NCBI GenBank assembly: GCA_014204635.1
Contig: JACHLS010000012.1
Span: 62,001 to 126,000 of the forward strand
Reading direction: 5' to 3'
DNA: 64,000 nt
DNA from: Sporosarcina luteola
Lineage (GTDB): Bacteria > Bacillota > Bacilli > Bacillales_A > Planococcaceae
Shown: piece by piece, positions 36,112 to 43,253 of the stretch
Layout: every line of letters starts with the position of its first letter
How positions within the stretch are numbered: the stretch's first letter is position 1
The notes under the pieces: model-generated
Database searches by the model: none
Told to the model about the DNA's origin: nothing
The model's input: only the letters and a program-made list of their open reading frames with translations
Program-made: the position numbers and the translations under genes

Positions 36112-36672
36112 TTGCGGACTAGGGAGGATATCCTCTTGGCGATTGAAAAGGATGAGTGGATGATGACCATTTTGCGGACTGTGAGTACGCTCGATCTGCC
36201 GGATTGGTGGATTTGTGCAGGCTTCGTACGCTCCAAAGTTTGGGATGTATTGCATGGTTTCGACAAACGGACTCCTCTAACGGACATCGATGTTATTTAT
36301 TTTGATCCATCAAATATTAATGAAAGCATCGAGAAGAATTGGGAACGCAAGCTGCAGCTTCACTGCCCCAATGAGCCGTGGTCCGTAAAGAATCAAGCGC
36401 GAATGCATATCCGGAATCAACTTCCGCCTTACCGCTGTTCTGCGGATGCGATTTCCAAATTTCCTGAAACTGCAACTGCCCTAGGGGTTAAATTGGATGA
36501 TGACGGAAACGTAGAATTATGTTTACCGCATGGGGTCAAGGATGTACTGGATTGCAAAGTGGCTGCAACACCGTTTTTTAGATGTTCTAAAGAACGGATG
36601 GTGATTTTTGAAAAAAGGATTGCCCATAAAAATTGGTGTACTGTCTGGAACAAAGTGCAACTTAATCACTGA
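36112..36672 (+). CDS. Nucleotidyltransferase family protein (NTP_transf_6)
   Basis: The 186-residue protein matches the small bacterial nucleotidyltransferase family PF06042: DWWICAGFVRSKVWDVLHGF (about residues 26-45), then the metal-binding aspartates in LTDIDVIYFD, and a C-terminal basic region. The reaction and acceptor are unknown. TTG 36112 is preceded by AAAGGCGG and lies 5 bases beyond the previous stop, consistent with co-transcription. Confidence 0.85.
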   Translation: MRTREDILLAIEKDEWMMTILRTVSTLDLPDWWICAGFVRSKVWDVLHGFDKRTPLTDIDVIYFDPSNINESIEKNWERKLQLHCPNEPWSVKNQARMHIRNQLPPYRCSADAISKFPETATALGVKLDDDGNVELCLPHGVKDVLDCKVAATPFFRCSKERMVIFEKRIAHKNWCTVWNKVQLNH

Positions 36673-36704
36673 TATTTACATAGAAGAGGATGGAGCTTAG
36701 AATT

Positions 36705-37829
36705 ATGGATTTTATCATACAGAAAAAAATATTCTCCACCCTCGTTACAGAGGTCGTGAAAGCTTGTCCGGCGCAAAGCGTCTTGCCGACTCTGACAGGA
36801 TTAAAAATCCAAGTGGAAAAAGATGGAGTCACATTGACTGGCGGCAATACGGAATTATTTATTCAAAAGACAATTCCTCTACAAATGGATGGGGAAAATG
36901 TGTTGGAAGTATTGAAACCAGGCTGTGGACTTGTTCCCGCAAAACATTTTGCCGAGCTCATTAAGAAGTTGCCCGGCTCCGTTCGGGTGTCTATGCAGGC
37001 AGCTCATATAATAGTTTCTTCCGAGGGAATTACAACGAAGCTCTCGAGCTATGGCGATGCAATCTACCCGGAGCTTCCTGATTTCCAAACTAAGCAGTCC
37101 ATCGAATTGCCATTAGGCCAGTTGAAGGCTGCCATTGGCCAAACGGTTTTTGCAGTTGCCAAGAATGATTCAAAACCCGTCCTAACGGGCGTGAATATCC
37201 AAGTTGAAAGAGATCGGCTAATCTGTACAGCTACCGATTCCCATCGTTTAGCTCAGTCTGTTGTCCCCGCGACTTCCAATATGGATGACAGTTTTGTTGT
37301 GCCAAGTAAAGGTTTAGCGGAGATCTCCAGCCTGAAGGCAGCTGAAACAGCCTTGATTAAGATCAGCAAAAATGGACAATTTGCTGTATTTCAATGTGAG
37401 AATTCCATTCTTTACACTGTTTTGCTCGAGGGGATGTATCCTAAGACGGAATCCTTGTTGCCAACCGAATTTGTGACAACAATTGTTTTAGACACTGAAC
37501 AATTTAGAGCGGGAATCGATCGGGCTTGCCTCTTTTCAGGTGAGTGGAAACATAACAATATACAGCTGGAGATCGTATCCAAAGACCAAGTGACAATAGC
37601 GTCCAAATCAACAGATGTCGGTGAACTGGAAGAAGTCCAGAGTATTCTTCAAATGGAGGGCCAATTGCCAATACAAATGACTTTTGATGGAAAATATTTG
37701 TTAGATGCGTTAAAAGGAATACAAGCCAGGACTATCATGATCGGTTTCAATGGTTTGATGAAGCCGGTCTTAATCCGGCCAGACAGCCATTACTCTACAA
37801 TTCAATTATTATCTCCCCTGCGTGCATAA
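36705..37829 (+). CDS. DNA polymerase III subunit beta paralogue (second sliding clamp)
   Basis: The 374-residue protein is a full-length beta clamp with three similar domains of about 120 residues. Recognisable clamp segments are MDFIIQKKIFSTLV at the N-terminus, VLPTLTGLKIQV, the central TGVNIQVERDRLICTATDSHRLA and the C-terminal TFDGKYLLDALKGI. The essential dnaN normally sits next to dnaA at the origin; here it lies among GNAT and NUDIX genes, so this is most likely an additional clamp. It ends LLSPLRA, whereas canonical clamps end in a conserved LxxPVR motif, which is here slightly altered. ATG 36705 follows GAGGATGGAG. Confidence 0.9.
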   Translation: MDFIIQKKIFSTLVTEVVKACPAQSVLPTLTGLKIQVEKDGVTLTGGNTELFIQKTIPLQMDGENVLEVLKPGCGLVPAKHFAELIKKLPGSVRVSMQAAHIIVSSEGITTKLSSYGDAIYPELPDFQTKQSIELPLGQLKAAIGQTVFAVAKNDSKPVLTGVNIQVERDRLICTATDSHRLAQSVVPATSNMDDSFVVPSKGLAEISSLKAAETALIKISKNGQFAVFQCENSILYTVLLEGMYPKTESLLPTEFVTTIVLDTEQFRAGIDRACLFSGEWKHNNIQLEIVSKDQVTIASKSTDVGELEEVQSILQMEGQLPIQMTFDGKYLLDALKGIQARTIMIGFNGLMKPVLIRPDSHYSTIQLLSPLRA

Positions 37830-37848
37830 GGAAAGGAAGGTAGAAGAA

Positions 37849-38328
37849 ATGGGATACATAGAAGAGATTCGAAAGCTGGTTGGGCATCGGCCAATGATCT
37901 TTGTCGGCTCCGTGATTGTAGCGCTCGATAAGCAAGGCAGGATTTTATTGCAACAACGGAAGTTTCCCGAAGGGGTATGGGGTCTTCCGGGCGGCTTGAT
38001 GGAACTCGGCGAGTCGACTGAAGATGTGGCGAGACGGGAACTGTTTGAGGAGACGGGACTAACAGTCGGAGACTTGTCTCTTATTAATGTCTATTCGGGA
38101 CCTGATCAATACATTAAAGCTGCTAACGGAGACGAATTCTACGTTGTGACGGCTGCTTATTATTCAACTGCCATCGCAGGCGAACTTGTTGTCGATCCCG
38201 AAGAATCCATTGCATATGAATATTTCTTTCCGAATGAACTGCCGAATAATATAGTCGGCAGCCATCGTACTATACTGGAGGACTTTGCCGTGAAATATGA
38301 TGGCGTGTCAATTCGTGCGGGAAGATGA
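37849..38328 (+). CDS. NUDIX hydrolase (tandem-duplicated pair, first copy)
   Basis: A 159-residue MutT-like protein. Its start MGYIEEIRKLVGHRP closely matches that of the NUDIX gene at 39360, so the two are paralogues. The Nudix box runs from GGLMELGE to RRELFEETGL (about residues 48-70). The C-terminal half binds an unknown nucleotide-type substrate. ATG 37849 follows GGAAAGGAAGG; the frame overlaps the end of the clamp gene upstream of that. Confidence 0.9.
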   Translation: MGYIEEIRKLVGHRPMIFVGSVIVALDKQGRILLQQRKFPEGVWGLPGGLMELGESTEDVARRELFEETGLTVGDLSLINVYSGPDQYIKAANGDEFYVVTAAYYSTAIAGELVVDPEESIAYEYFFPNELPNNIVGSHRTILEDFAVKYDGVSIRAGR

Positions 38329-38498
38329 TTGAAAGTCAGGCTGTAGTATGAGAAGGGATAGTCCTAGTATAGAAAACCAACTATTGGGCGTTGTGTTGGA
38401 TAAATGGACAATCGAAAATGACAGTCAGATGGTGTGCAAATTAGTAAAGACAGGTGCAGAAGGTAATAAGAATGAATATCTGAGGGGGGAGTCATCAA

Positions 38499-38945
38499 TT
38501 GAATGTAGCTGCGAAAAAGTATTGGGATGAATATTGGGGGATTAAGGAAAAGCCTGATTTGGTCAGCGCGTGGATGTTTGGAGATTCGCCAGATGAACTG
38601 GCTCTAAAAGTGATCAGTGGAAAAAAGACCGCCACTTGTTCCGCGTATGTCCTGTATGAAAAAGAAAATCATCCGCTGCCTCAGGTAGATGCATACAGTA
38701 TCATTTTAAATCGTTTAGAAGAACCCGTCGCCATTGTAAAGACAACGGAAGTAGCTCTCATTCCTTTCAATGAAGTGGATGAAGAATTTGCGGTGGCGGA
38801 AGGAGAAGGTTCGTATGATGAATGGAAAACGATCCATGACCGCTATTTCAAAGAGGAAATGAATAATGCTGGATTGCCCTTCTCCGAAAAAATGCTACTA
38901 GTTTGTGAATGGTTCAAATTAGTGGATGTCAGGGGAGGAAACTAA
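38499..38945 (+). CDS. ASCH domain-containing protein
   Basis: The 148-residue protein has an ASCH domain, a PUA-like fold linked to RNA binding or nucleotide metabolism: AWMFGDSPDELALKVISGKK (about residues 25-44) and KTTEVALIPFNEVDEEFAVAEGE further on. Biochemical role unknown; related proteins hydrolyse modified nucleosides. TTG 38499 follows GGGGGGAG. The next gene starts just after its stop. Confidence 0.85.
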   Translation: MNVAAKKYWDEYWGIKEKPDLVSAWMFGDSPDELALKVISGKKTATCSAYVLYEKENHPLPQVDAYSIILNRLEEPVAIVKTTEVALIPFNEVDEEFAVAEGEGSYDEWKTIHDRYFKEEMNNAGLPFSEKMLLVCEWFKLVDVRGGN

Positions 38946-38946
38946 T

Positions 38947-39357
38947 ATGTCGGGAAGGATTTTACGTGTCGGAACGACGTATATACCCGTCCAGGACGTG
39001 AGGAAATCAGCTCATTGGTACGTCGAACAATTGGGAGCGAAGTTAAATTATGAAGACAGGGAGAAAGCGATTTTGGATTTGGCGAATCAAAGTTTCTTTC
39101 TTGTAAAAGCGGAAGAAAAGGAATCAGGCAATTTTAAGGATGCAAGTGGTAAAATACGATGTTCGCTTACGTTTGAAGTAGATGGAGAGACTGCTTTACA
39201 GAACTTGCAGAGAGACATGAAAAAACATGGCGTGGCAGTGGGGGAAATCGAAGACCGCGGGCACGCTGGAATCAATTTCGTATTCTCGGACCTAGATGGA
39301 AATTTGTTTGATGTTTGGAGTGAACTGAGTGCATCCTTCAAAGCGAGTAGGGGATAG
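38947..39357 (+). CDS. VOC family (glyoxalase/bleomycin-resistance-like) protein
   Basis: A 136-residue single-domain VOC protein: TTYIPVQDVRKSAHWYVEQL at the N-terminus (residues 9-28) and the C-terminal DLDGNLFDVWSE with the glutamate that usually binds metal. VOC proteins act as lyases, dioxygenases or antibiotic-binding proteins; no specific activity can be assigned. ATG 38947 lies after GGGGAGG, right behind the ASCH gene stop. Confidence 0.88.
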   Translation: MSGRILRVGTTYIPVQDVRKSAHWYVEQLGAKLNYEDREKAILDLANQSFFLVKAEEKESGNFKDASGKIRCSLTFEVDGETALQNLQRDMKKHGVAVGEIEDRGHAGINFVFSDLDGNLFDVWSELSASFKASRG

Positions 39358-39359
39358 CA

Positions 39360-39848
39360 ATGGGATATGTTCAGGATCTTAGAGAACTTGTTGGCACGCG
39401 GCCGATCATACTGGCAGGGGCCAATGTGATTGTCATTGATGAGCTGCATCGTATTCTCTTGCAATTGCGAACCGACAATTGTTGCTGGGGCCTACCGGGC
39501 GGGACGATGGAACCAGGAGAAACTATGGAAGAAGTCGCCAAGCGGGAATTGTGGGAAGAGACAAATTTAACAGCTATTGAATTGAAACCCTTCAAATTTT
39601 ATTCCGGGAAGGAATTATATTACCGCTATCCACATGGTGACGAAGTGTATAACGTTGTCATGGCATATATCTGCAAACAGTATCACGGGAGCTTGCAAGG
39701 AAATCCGGATGAAGTATTGGATGCGCAGTTTTTTTTCCTTCATGAATTGCCGGAAAATTGCAGTGCGCCAGATTTGCCGATGATTCGGGACTATTTGAAC
39801 TGTATGGAAGTAGGGGGGACCGTGCATGATCATTATTCGGATCGATGA
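39360..39848 (+). CDS. NUDIX hydrolase (tandem-duplicated pair, second copy)
   Basis: The 162-residue protein is a paralogue of the product of 37849-38328: both begin MGY(I/V) followed by a conserved RxLVGxRP segment. Its Nudix box runs from GGTMEPGE to KRELWEETNL (about residues 46-68). It probably hydrolyses a nucleoside-diphosphate derivative. The start overlaps the end of the VOC gene region with only 2 bases between stop and ATG. Confidence 0.9.
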   Translation: MGYVQDLRELVGTRPIILAGANVIVIDELHRILLQLRTDNCCWGLPGGTMEPGETMEEVAKRELWEETNLTAIELKPFKFYSGKELYYRYPHGDEVYNVVMAYICKQYHGSLQGNPDEVLDAQFFFLHELPENCSAPDLPMIRDYLNCMEVGGTVHDHYSDR

Positions 39849-40127
39849 GATAAAAGGAAAAGAACTGACTCAACATGAATCCAATATGCTGATGCGGAAA
39901 TTTTGATGACCGATCACCCTACACATATTGCAATTGTGGAGCTTTGTGAAGGCGGCAACATTGGCAATCATGAAGCGACGGTCCCGCAAATGCTTCTCAT
40001 TCTGGAAGGAGAAGGATTGGTTCGGGCTGGAAATGAACCCGAAGTAAAAGTGGCGTCAGGCGATGCTGTCCTTTGGAGAAAGGGAGAAAGGCATGAAACT
40101 GTATCTCCTGGCAGGATGAAATTGTGA
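39826..40127 (+). pseudogene. Cupin domain protein, frameshifted
   Basis: ATG 39826 after AGGGGGGA opens MIIIRIDEIKGKEL, which stops near 39905. One frame over, the sequence continues as a small cupin: ILMTDHPTHIAIVELCEGG, NHEATVPQMLLILEGEG, then GDAVLWRKGERHE, whose histidine and glutamate are typical metal or ligand contacts. The two parts fit one protein split by a single frameshift near 39895-39905. It overlaps the NUDIX gene end. Either a young pseudogene or a sequencing error. Confidence 0.7.
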
Positions 40128-40234
40128 AATCCCTCGAATTAAACCAATTCTTTAAAGCTTATCTGGACAGCAGCGAGTAATTGTAAGATTAGCGATGCAA
40201 CAGTACAGGCAAATGACTGAGGTGACGGGCTGCG

Positions 40235-40789
40235 ATGAAAAAAATAATGGGTTCTACATTCATTCTAAGAGAGTTAACATTAGAGGATTGGGGTGAGGTT
40301 CATTCCTACGCCTCTTTAGAGGAGGTCTCCCGCTATCAATCATGGGGACCAAATACGGAATCGCAATCATTGGAGTTTGTTCAGGCGATTGTGGATGAGG
40401 CCGAAAGAAGGCCGCGGACCCGATATGTATTTGCGGTCGTCCACTTGGAACAGAACAAACTGGTTGGTTCCGGAGAAATAAATATTCGCAGTATACATCA
40501 TAAGCAAGGGGAAATCTCCTATATAATTCACCCGGATTATTGGGGGAGGGGACTGGCGTCAGAGACGGCCCGCTTGTTAATCCACTTTGGATTTCATTCA
40601 CTGGAATTGCACCGCATATTTGGGACATGTGATCCGAAGAACAAGGCTTCTGCCCGAGTGCTTGAAAAAGTCGGGATGTTAAAAGAGGGACAGTTGCGTC
40701 AAAATATTAGGATAGAGCACGCTTGGAGAGATTCGTTGCTGTTTAGTGTGCTTGCACACGAATGGAAAGTATTTTCGGAACGATCTTAG
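40235..40789 (+). CDS. GNAT acetyltransferase, RimJ/RimL-like
   Basis: The 184-residue protein resembles the RimJ/RimL-type branch: FILRELTLEDWGEVHSYASL near the N-terminus, YIIHPDYWGRGLASETARLL containing the acetyl-CoA motif (about residues 97-116) and LHRIFGTCDPKNKASARVLE near 128. These enzymes modify ribosomal proteins or small amines. GAGGTGACGGG lies upstream of the ATG. Last gene of the accessory run; a strong bidirectional hairpin follows. Confidence 0.9.
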   Translation: MKKIMGSTFILRELTLEDWGEVHSYASLEEVSRYQSWGPNTESQSLEFVQAIVDEAERRPRTRYVFAVVHLEQNKLVGSGEINIRSIHHKQGEISYIIHPDYWGRGLASETARLLIHFGFHSLELHRIFGTCDPKNKASARVLEKVGMLKEGQLRQNIRIEHAWRDSLLFSVLAHEWKVFSERS

Positions 40790-40817
40790 TGGCATAACAC
40801 AAATGATAAAAAATGAT

Positions 40818-40858
40818 ACGAGCCGATCGTCCACGACGATCGGCTCGTGTTTCATTTT
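40818..40858. terminator. Strong bidirectional terminator
   Basis: ACGAGCCGATCGTC pairs with GACGATCGGCTCGT around a CAC loop (14 bp), with T-rich sequence after it on both strands. It separates the GNAT gene from the YfhD-type gene on the opposite strand. Confidence 0.93.
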
Positions 40859-40902
40859 ATTTGCCTCGCAAATATGCTAGGCTTTTTATTTTGCACATAA
40901 GG

Positions 40903-41061
40903 TCATCTGAATTTCTTTTGCTTTTTTGCCTGGTGCAACTCGGCCATTTCACTTGCAATTTCCTCTTTCATATCATTGGAACTGATTTTTTGATTTTTAG
41001 GTGTTTGCGGCAACGAACGACTATTCTTGCCGGTTTTATTATTATGATTATCTCTTCCCAT
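40903..41061 (-). CDS. YfhD-like small protein
   Basis: Reading leftwards from ATG 41061 gives 52 residues starting MGRDNHNNKTGKNSRSLPQT, which resembles the N-terminus of YfhD-family proteins of spore-formers (MGR-x-H...N...LPQ-P pattern). The rest is Lys/Glu/Gln-rich, fitting a small, hydrophilic spore- or stress-associated protein. A GGAGAGG site lies upstream, with spacing a little long. A larger frame on the other strand (40813-41151) overlaps it but crosses the terminator hairpin and has no ribosome binding site. Confidence 0.7.
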   Translation of the reverse strand: MGRDNHNNKTGKNSRSLPQTPKNQKISSNDMKEEIASEMAELHQAKKQKKFR

Positions 41062-41193
41062 TCTGCATTCATCCTCTCCATTTTTGTCTACACTAATATG
41101 GCATATCGTCTATTTTTTATACGGCCTTACGAACAAATTAGCGTTTTGTGAATACGTTAGTACAGAAGCTTAAATGTTGGAGGTGAATGGAAT

Positions 41194-41439
41194 ATGGCGA
41201 ATATACAAAACGATTATTGGGAAAATCATTGGCAAAACCCGAAGTATCGTAATATATCGTTTGATCAAGCGATATCAATTGCCAGAACTCGAGTTCCAGG
41301 TGAAGTGGTGAAAGCAGAATTGGATTATGACGACGGCGTATTGCTGTATGAAATTGATATTCGAACTAATGAGGGGCTCAAGTATGAAGTCAAAGTAGAT
41401 GCGGTAACTGGTCAGATAACTAAATTGAAACTCGATTAA
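41194..41439 (+). CDS. Small PepSY domain protein
   Basis: The 81-residue protein is essentially a single PepSY-like domain: ISFDQAISIARTRVPGEVVK followed by LYEIDIRTNEGLKYEVKVDA and VTGQITKLKLD. Such domains may inhibit peptidases or act in membrane-linked regulation. Here there is no signal peptide, so it is cytosolic unless it acts with a partner. GGAGGTGAA precedes the ATG. A short terminator follows. Confidence 0.88.
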   Translation: MANIQNDYWENHWQNPKYRNISFDQAISIARTRVPGEVVKAELDYDDGVLLYEIDIRTNEGLKYEVKVDAVTGQITKLKLD

Positions 41440-41441
41440 GT

Positions 41442-41467
41442 AAAGGCCCAAATAAGGGCTTTTATTG
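41442..41467 (+). terminator. Short intrinsic terminator after the PepSY gene
   Basis: AAAGGCCC pairs with GGGCTTTT around an AAATAA loop, with T-rich sequence after it. Confidence 0.65.
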
Positions 41468-41530
41468 TTTCATTCGAAGTTTGATAGGGTATAAGAATAG
41501 TTAATAAATCAAGAGGAGGTCGAAGGATAT

Positions 41531-42325
41531 ATGTCAGTGAGCAAGGAACTTCAGGCATTACAAGATTTTCATTGTGATCATCGTTGTGTGTTGACTGTCT
41601 ATTTGAATACGAACCCTGCAGACCCGGAACAGCAGAATGGGGCTTGGAAAATTCAATTGAAAAATGGCTTAAAGCGACTCGATGAATACTTGAAGGCTTC
41701 AAAAGACGAATGTGAAATGAAAGCATTTGCTAAATTGAAAGAGAAAGTGGCAGCGGAGATTGAAGGACATCAAAACGACTTGCTAAAAGGAGTCGTTATT
41801 TTTGCGTCAGAGAATCCAAAGCTATGGTCCGTCAACTATGTACAGATTCCGGTGAAAACCAATTTTTATTGGGAAAGTCACCCGGTTACCGAACAATTTG
41901 AGTACATGCTGAAAGCCTATCCGGAAGCAGGCGTCGTCTTGCCAAGTTTTGGTGAAGTCAGAATTCTTGATACTGCTATGGGTTTTGTTCATGGCGAAAA
42001 GACATATTCCTTCGACTCTGGCTTAGATGTATGGAGAGAACAAAAAGGTTTAAATTCGGCCAACCAGCGTGGAACGGGAGGAAGCCATGTGGATGATCTG
42101 GATCAGCGACTCCGTGAGAATCTCGATCGGTTTTATAAAGACATGGGGACACTTGTTGAAGATATGAGGAAGTCAAAAGGCTGGAAAGAGTTATATGTGG
42201 TCGGCGAAGCAGATCTGGCGAAATCGTTTGCGGGTACTCTTCGGCAGAAACCGAACAATTGCATATATAAAAATCTGATCAATGTGGAACCTGCCAAAGT
42301 GCTTCATCAAGTTTTCGAAAGATGA
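41531..42325 (+). CDS. VLRF1/aeRF1-like release factor family protein
   Basis: The 264-residue protein matches the bacterial VLRF1/aeRF1-type group, relatives of archaeal-eukaryotic peptide release factor and ribosome-rescue proteins: CVLTVYLNTNPADPEQQNG at the start, GVVLPSFGEVRILDTAMGFV in the middle and YVVGEADLAKSF near the end. Where class I release factors have GGQ, this one has the flexible segment NQRGTGGSHVDD (around residue 178), so peptide release by that motif is not obvious. AGAGGAGG precedes the ATG. Confidence 0.8.
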   Translation: MSVSKELQALQDFHCDHRCVLTVYLNTNPADPEQQNGAWKIQLKNGLKRLDEYLKASKDECEMKAFAKLKEKVAAEIEGHQNDLLKGVVIFASENPKLWSVNYVQIPVKTNFYWESHPVTEQFEYMLKAYPEAGVVLPSFGEVRILDTAMGFVHGEKTYSFDSGLDVWREQKGLNSANQRGTGGSHVDDLDQRLRENLDRFYKDMGTLVEDMRKSKGWKELYVVGEADLAKSFAGTLRQKPNNCIYKNLINVEPAKVLHQVFER

Positions 42326-42382
42326 GTTGGCAAGGAAACGTCCATTTTGTTATGAAAAACAGAAGACGGAAAGATATTACAC

Positions 42383-42413
42383 AAAGGACTGCCTTCACGG
42401 GTGGTCTTTTTTC
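42383..42413 (+). terminator. Intrinsic terminator after the release-factor-like gene
   Basis: AAAGGACTGCC pairs with GGTGGTCTTTT (with wobble pairs) and is followed by more T. Confidence 0.7.
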
Positions 42414-42743
42414 TTTTAAGTTAACATGAGGGGATTGAGTGAATAAATTGGAGCTGAACAACTTTTCAATTAGCAGGAAGGAATCAAAAATTGAATCGGC
42501 GGGTTTCCAAATAGAGGTGGCAAAGCTATCTAAGCAGCGTGAAAGTCAACCGGTTCATTCATGTGTTTCAAACATTGCTTTTAGCCGAGGTTTTTTATCT
42601 GATCAACAACTTTCAAGGTTTTCTTCTATTGACCCATTTGTATTATAGTTTCCACATATCGTTTCTTGCATTTGCCGCAACAATATTTTGTAATGAATTA
42701 AGCTGTCAGAGACATAGGGGTAAAGCGGGTTGATCGAACAAAA

Positions 42744-42777
42744 TGAAAGCAGTGACAGAGGTGTCATCGCTTCCATT
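42744..42777 (-). terminator. Probable terminator of the DUF4190 gene
   Basis: AGCAGTGACA pairs with TGTCATCGCT around a GAGG loop, about 20 bases downstream of the DUF4190 stop on the minus strand. The T run is weak. Confidence 0.5.
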
Positions 42778-42794
42778 TTAGCTTGAAGAGAAAA

Positions 42795-43070
42795 TTAGTA
42801 GTCGCTCATACTTCCCAACATAAAAATCAGGATCCAAAAACAGATTTTCATTAACAGGCCGACGGATCCCAAAATAATTCCGGCTATTGCCATGCCTCTG
42901 CCATACGTTTTCTTTAGCCCGACGGATCCAAATATGATTGCTAAAATACTTAAAAAATACGGAATGATAATAATGAAATTAAGTACGACTCCGATAATTC
43001 CGAGAACGAGGGCTGCGATAGCCAGGCCGTTACTTTCCGGCCGTTGGTGGATGGTATGCTGGTGCTCCAC
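42795..43070 (-). CDS. DUF4190 membrane protein
   Basis: The 91-residue protein has two or three hydrophobic segments with the DUF4190 pattern NGLAIAALVLGIIGVVLNF ... AIIFGSVGLKKTYGRGMAIAGIILG. These are small integral membrane proteins of unknown function. I use GTG 43070 as the start since GGAGGTGA lies 5 bases upstream; the frame also contains an upstream TTG that overlaps the site. Confidence 0.85.
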   Translation of the reverse strand: MEHQHTIHQRPESNGLAIAALVLGIIGVVLNFIIIIPYFLSILAIIFGSVGLKKTYGRGMAIAGIILGSVGLLMKICFWILIFMLGSMSDY

Positions 43071-43253
43071 AAATTTCACCTCCAAATTGATAAATCTTTC
43101 CCATATATACTACCATATTTGCAATTGGAAATAGCATCTTTCAATAGTCTATGTAAAAAATCTTCGAATGAGTATGGTTACTAGTTTCCATGATACCTTT
43201 TCGGTATAATGAGAGGGATTGTAGGATTTTTTAAAAAATTCAGGGGTGATGAG

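Larger units (their letters stand above)
42326..42794. other. Intergenic region with two terminators
   Basis: 469 bp between the release-factor-like gene and the DUF4190 gene. It holds a terminator for each neighbour. A 69-codon frame from GTG 42439 (GAGGGG upstream) is open, but its product resembles nothing I recognise and I consider it doubtful. Confidence 0.5.

Noticed and set aside
38348..38530. 60-codon frame between the NUDIX and ASCH genes
   Set aside because: It overlaps the ASCH gene start and its ribosome binding site and resembles nothing known.
40813..41151. Plus-strand 112-codon frame
   Set aside because: It crosses the terminator hairpin at 40818, has no ribosome binding site and lies opposite a better YfhD-like frame.
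42439..42648. 69-codon frame from GTG 42439
   Set aside because: A fair GAGGGG site is present, but the product is unlike known proteins and ends in low-complexity sequence; kept only as a remark.
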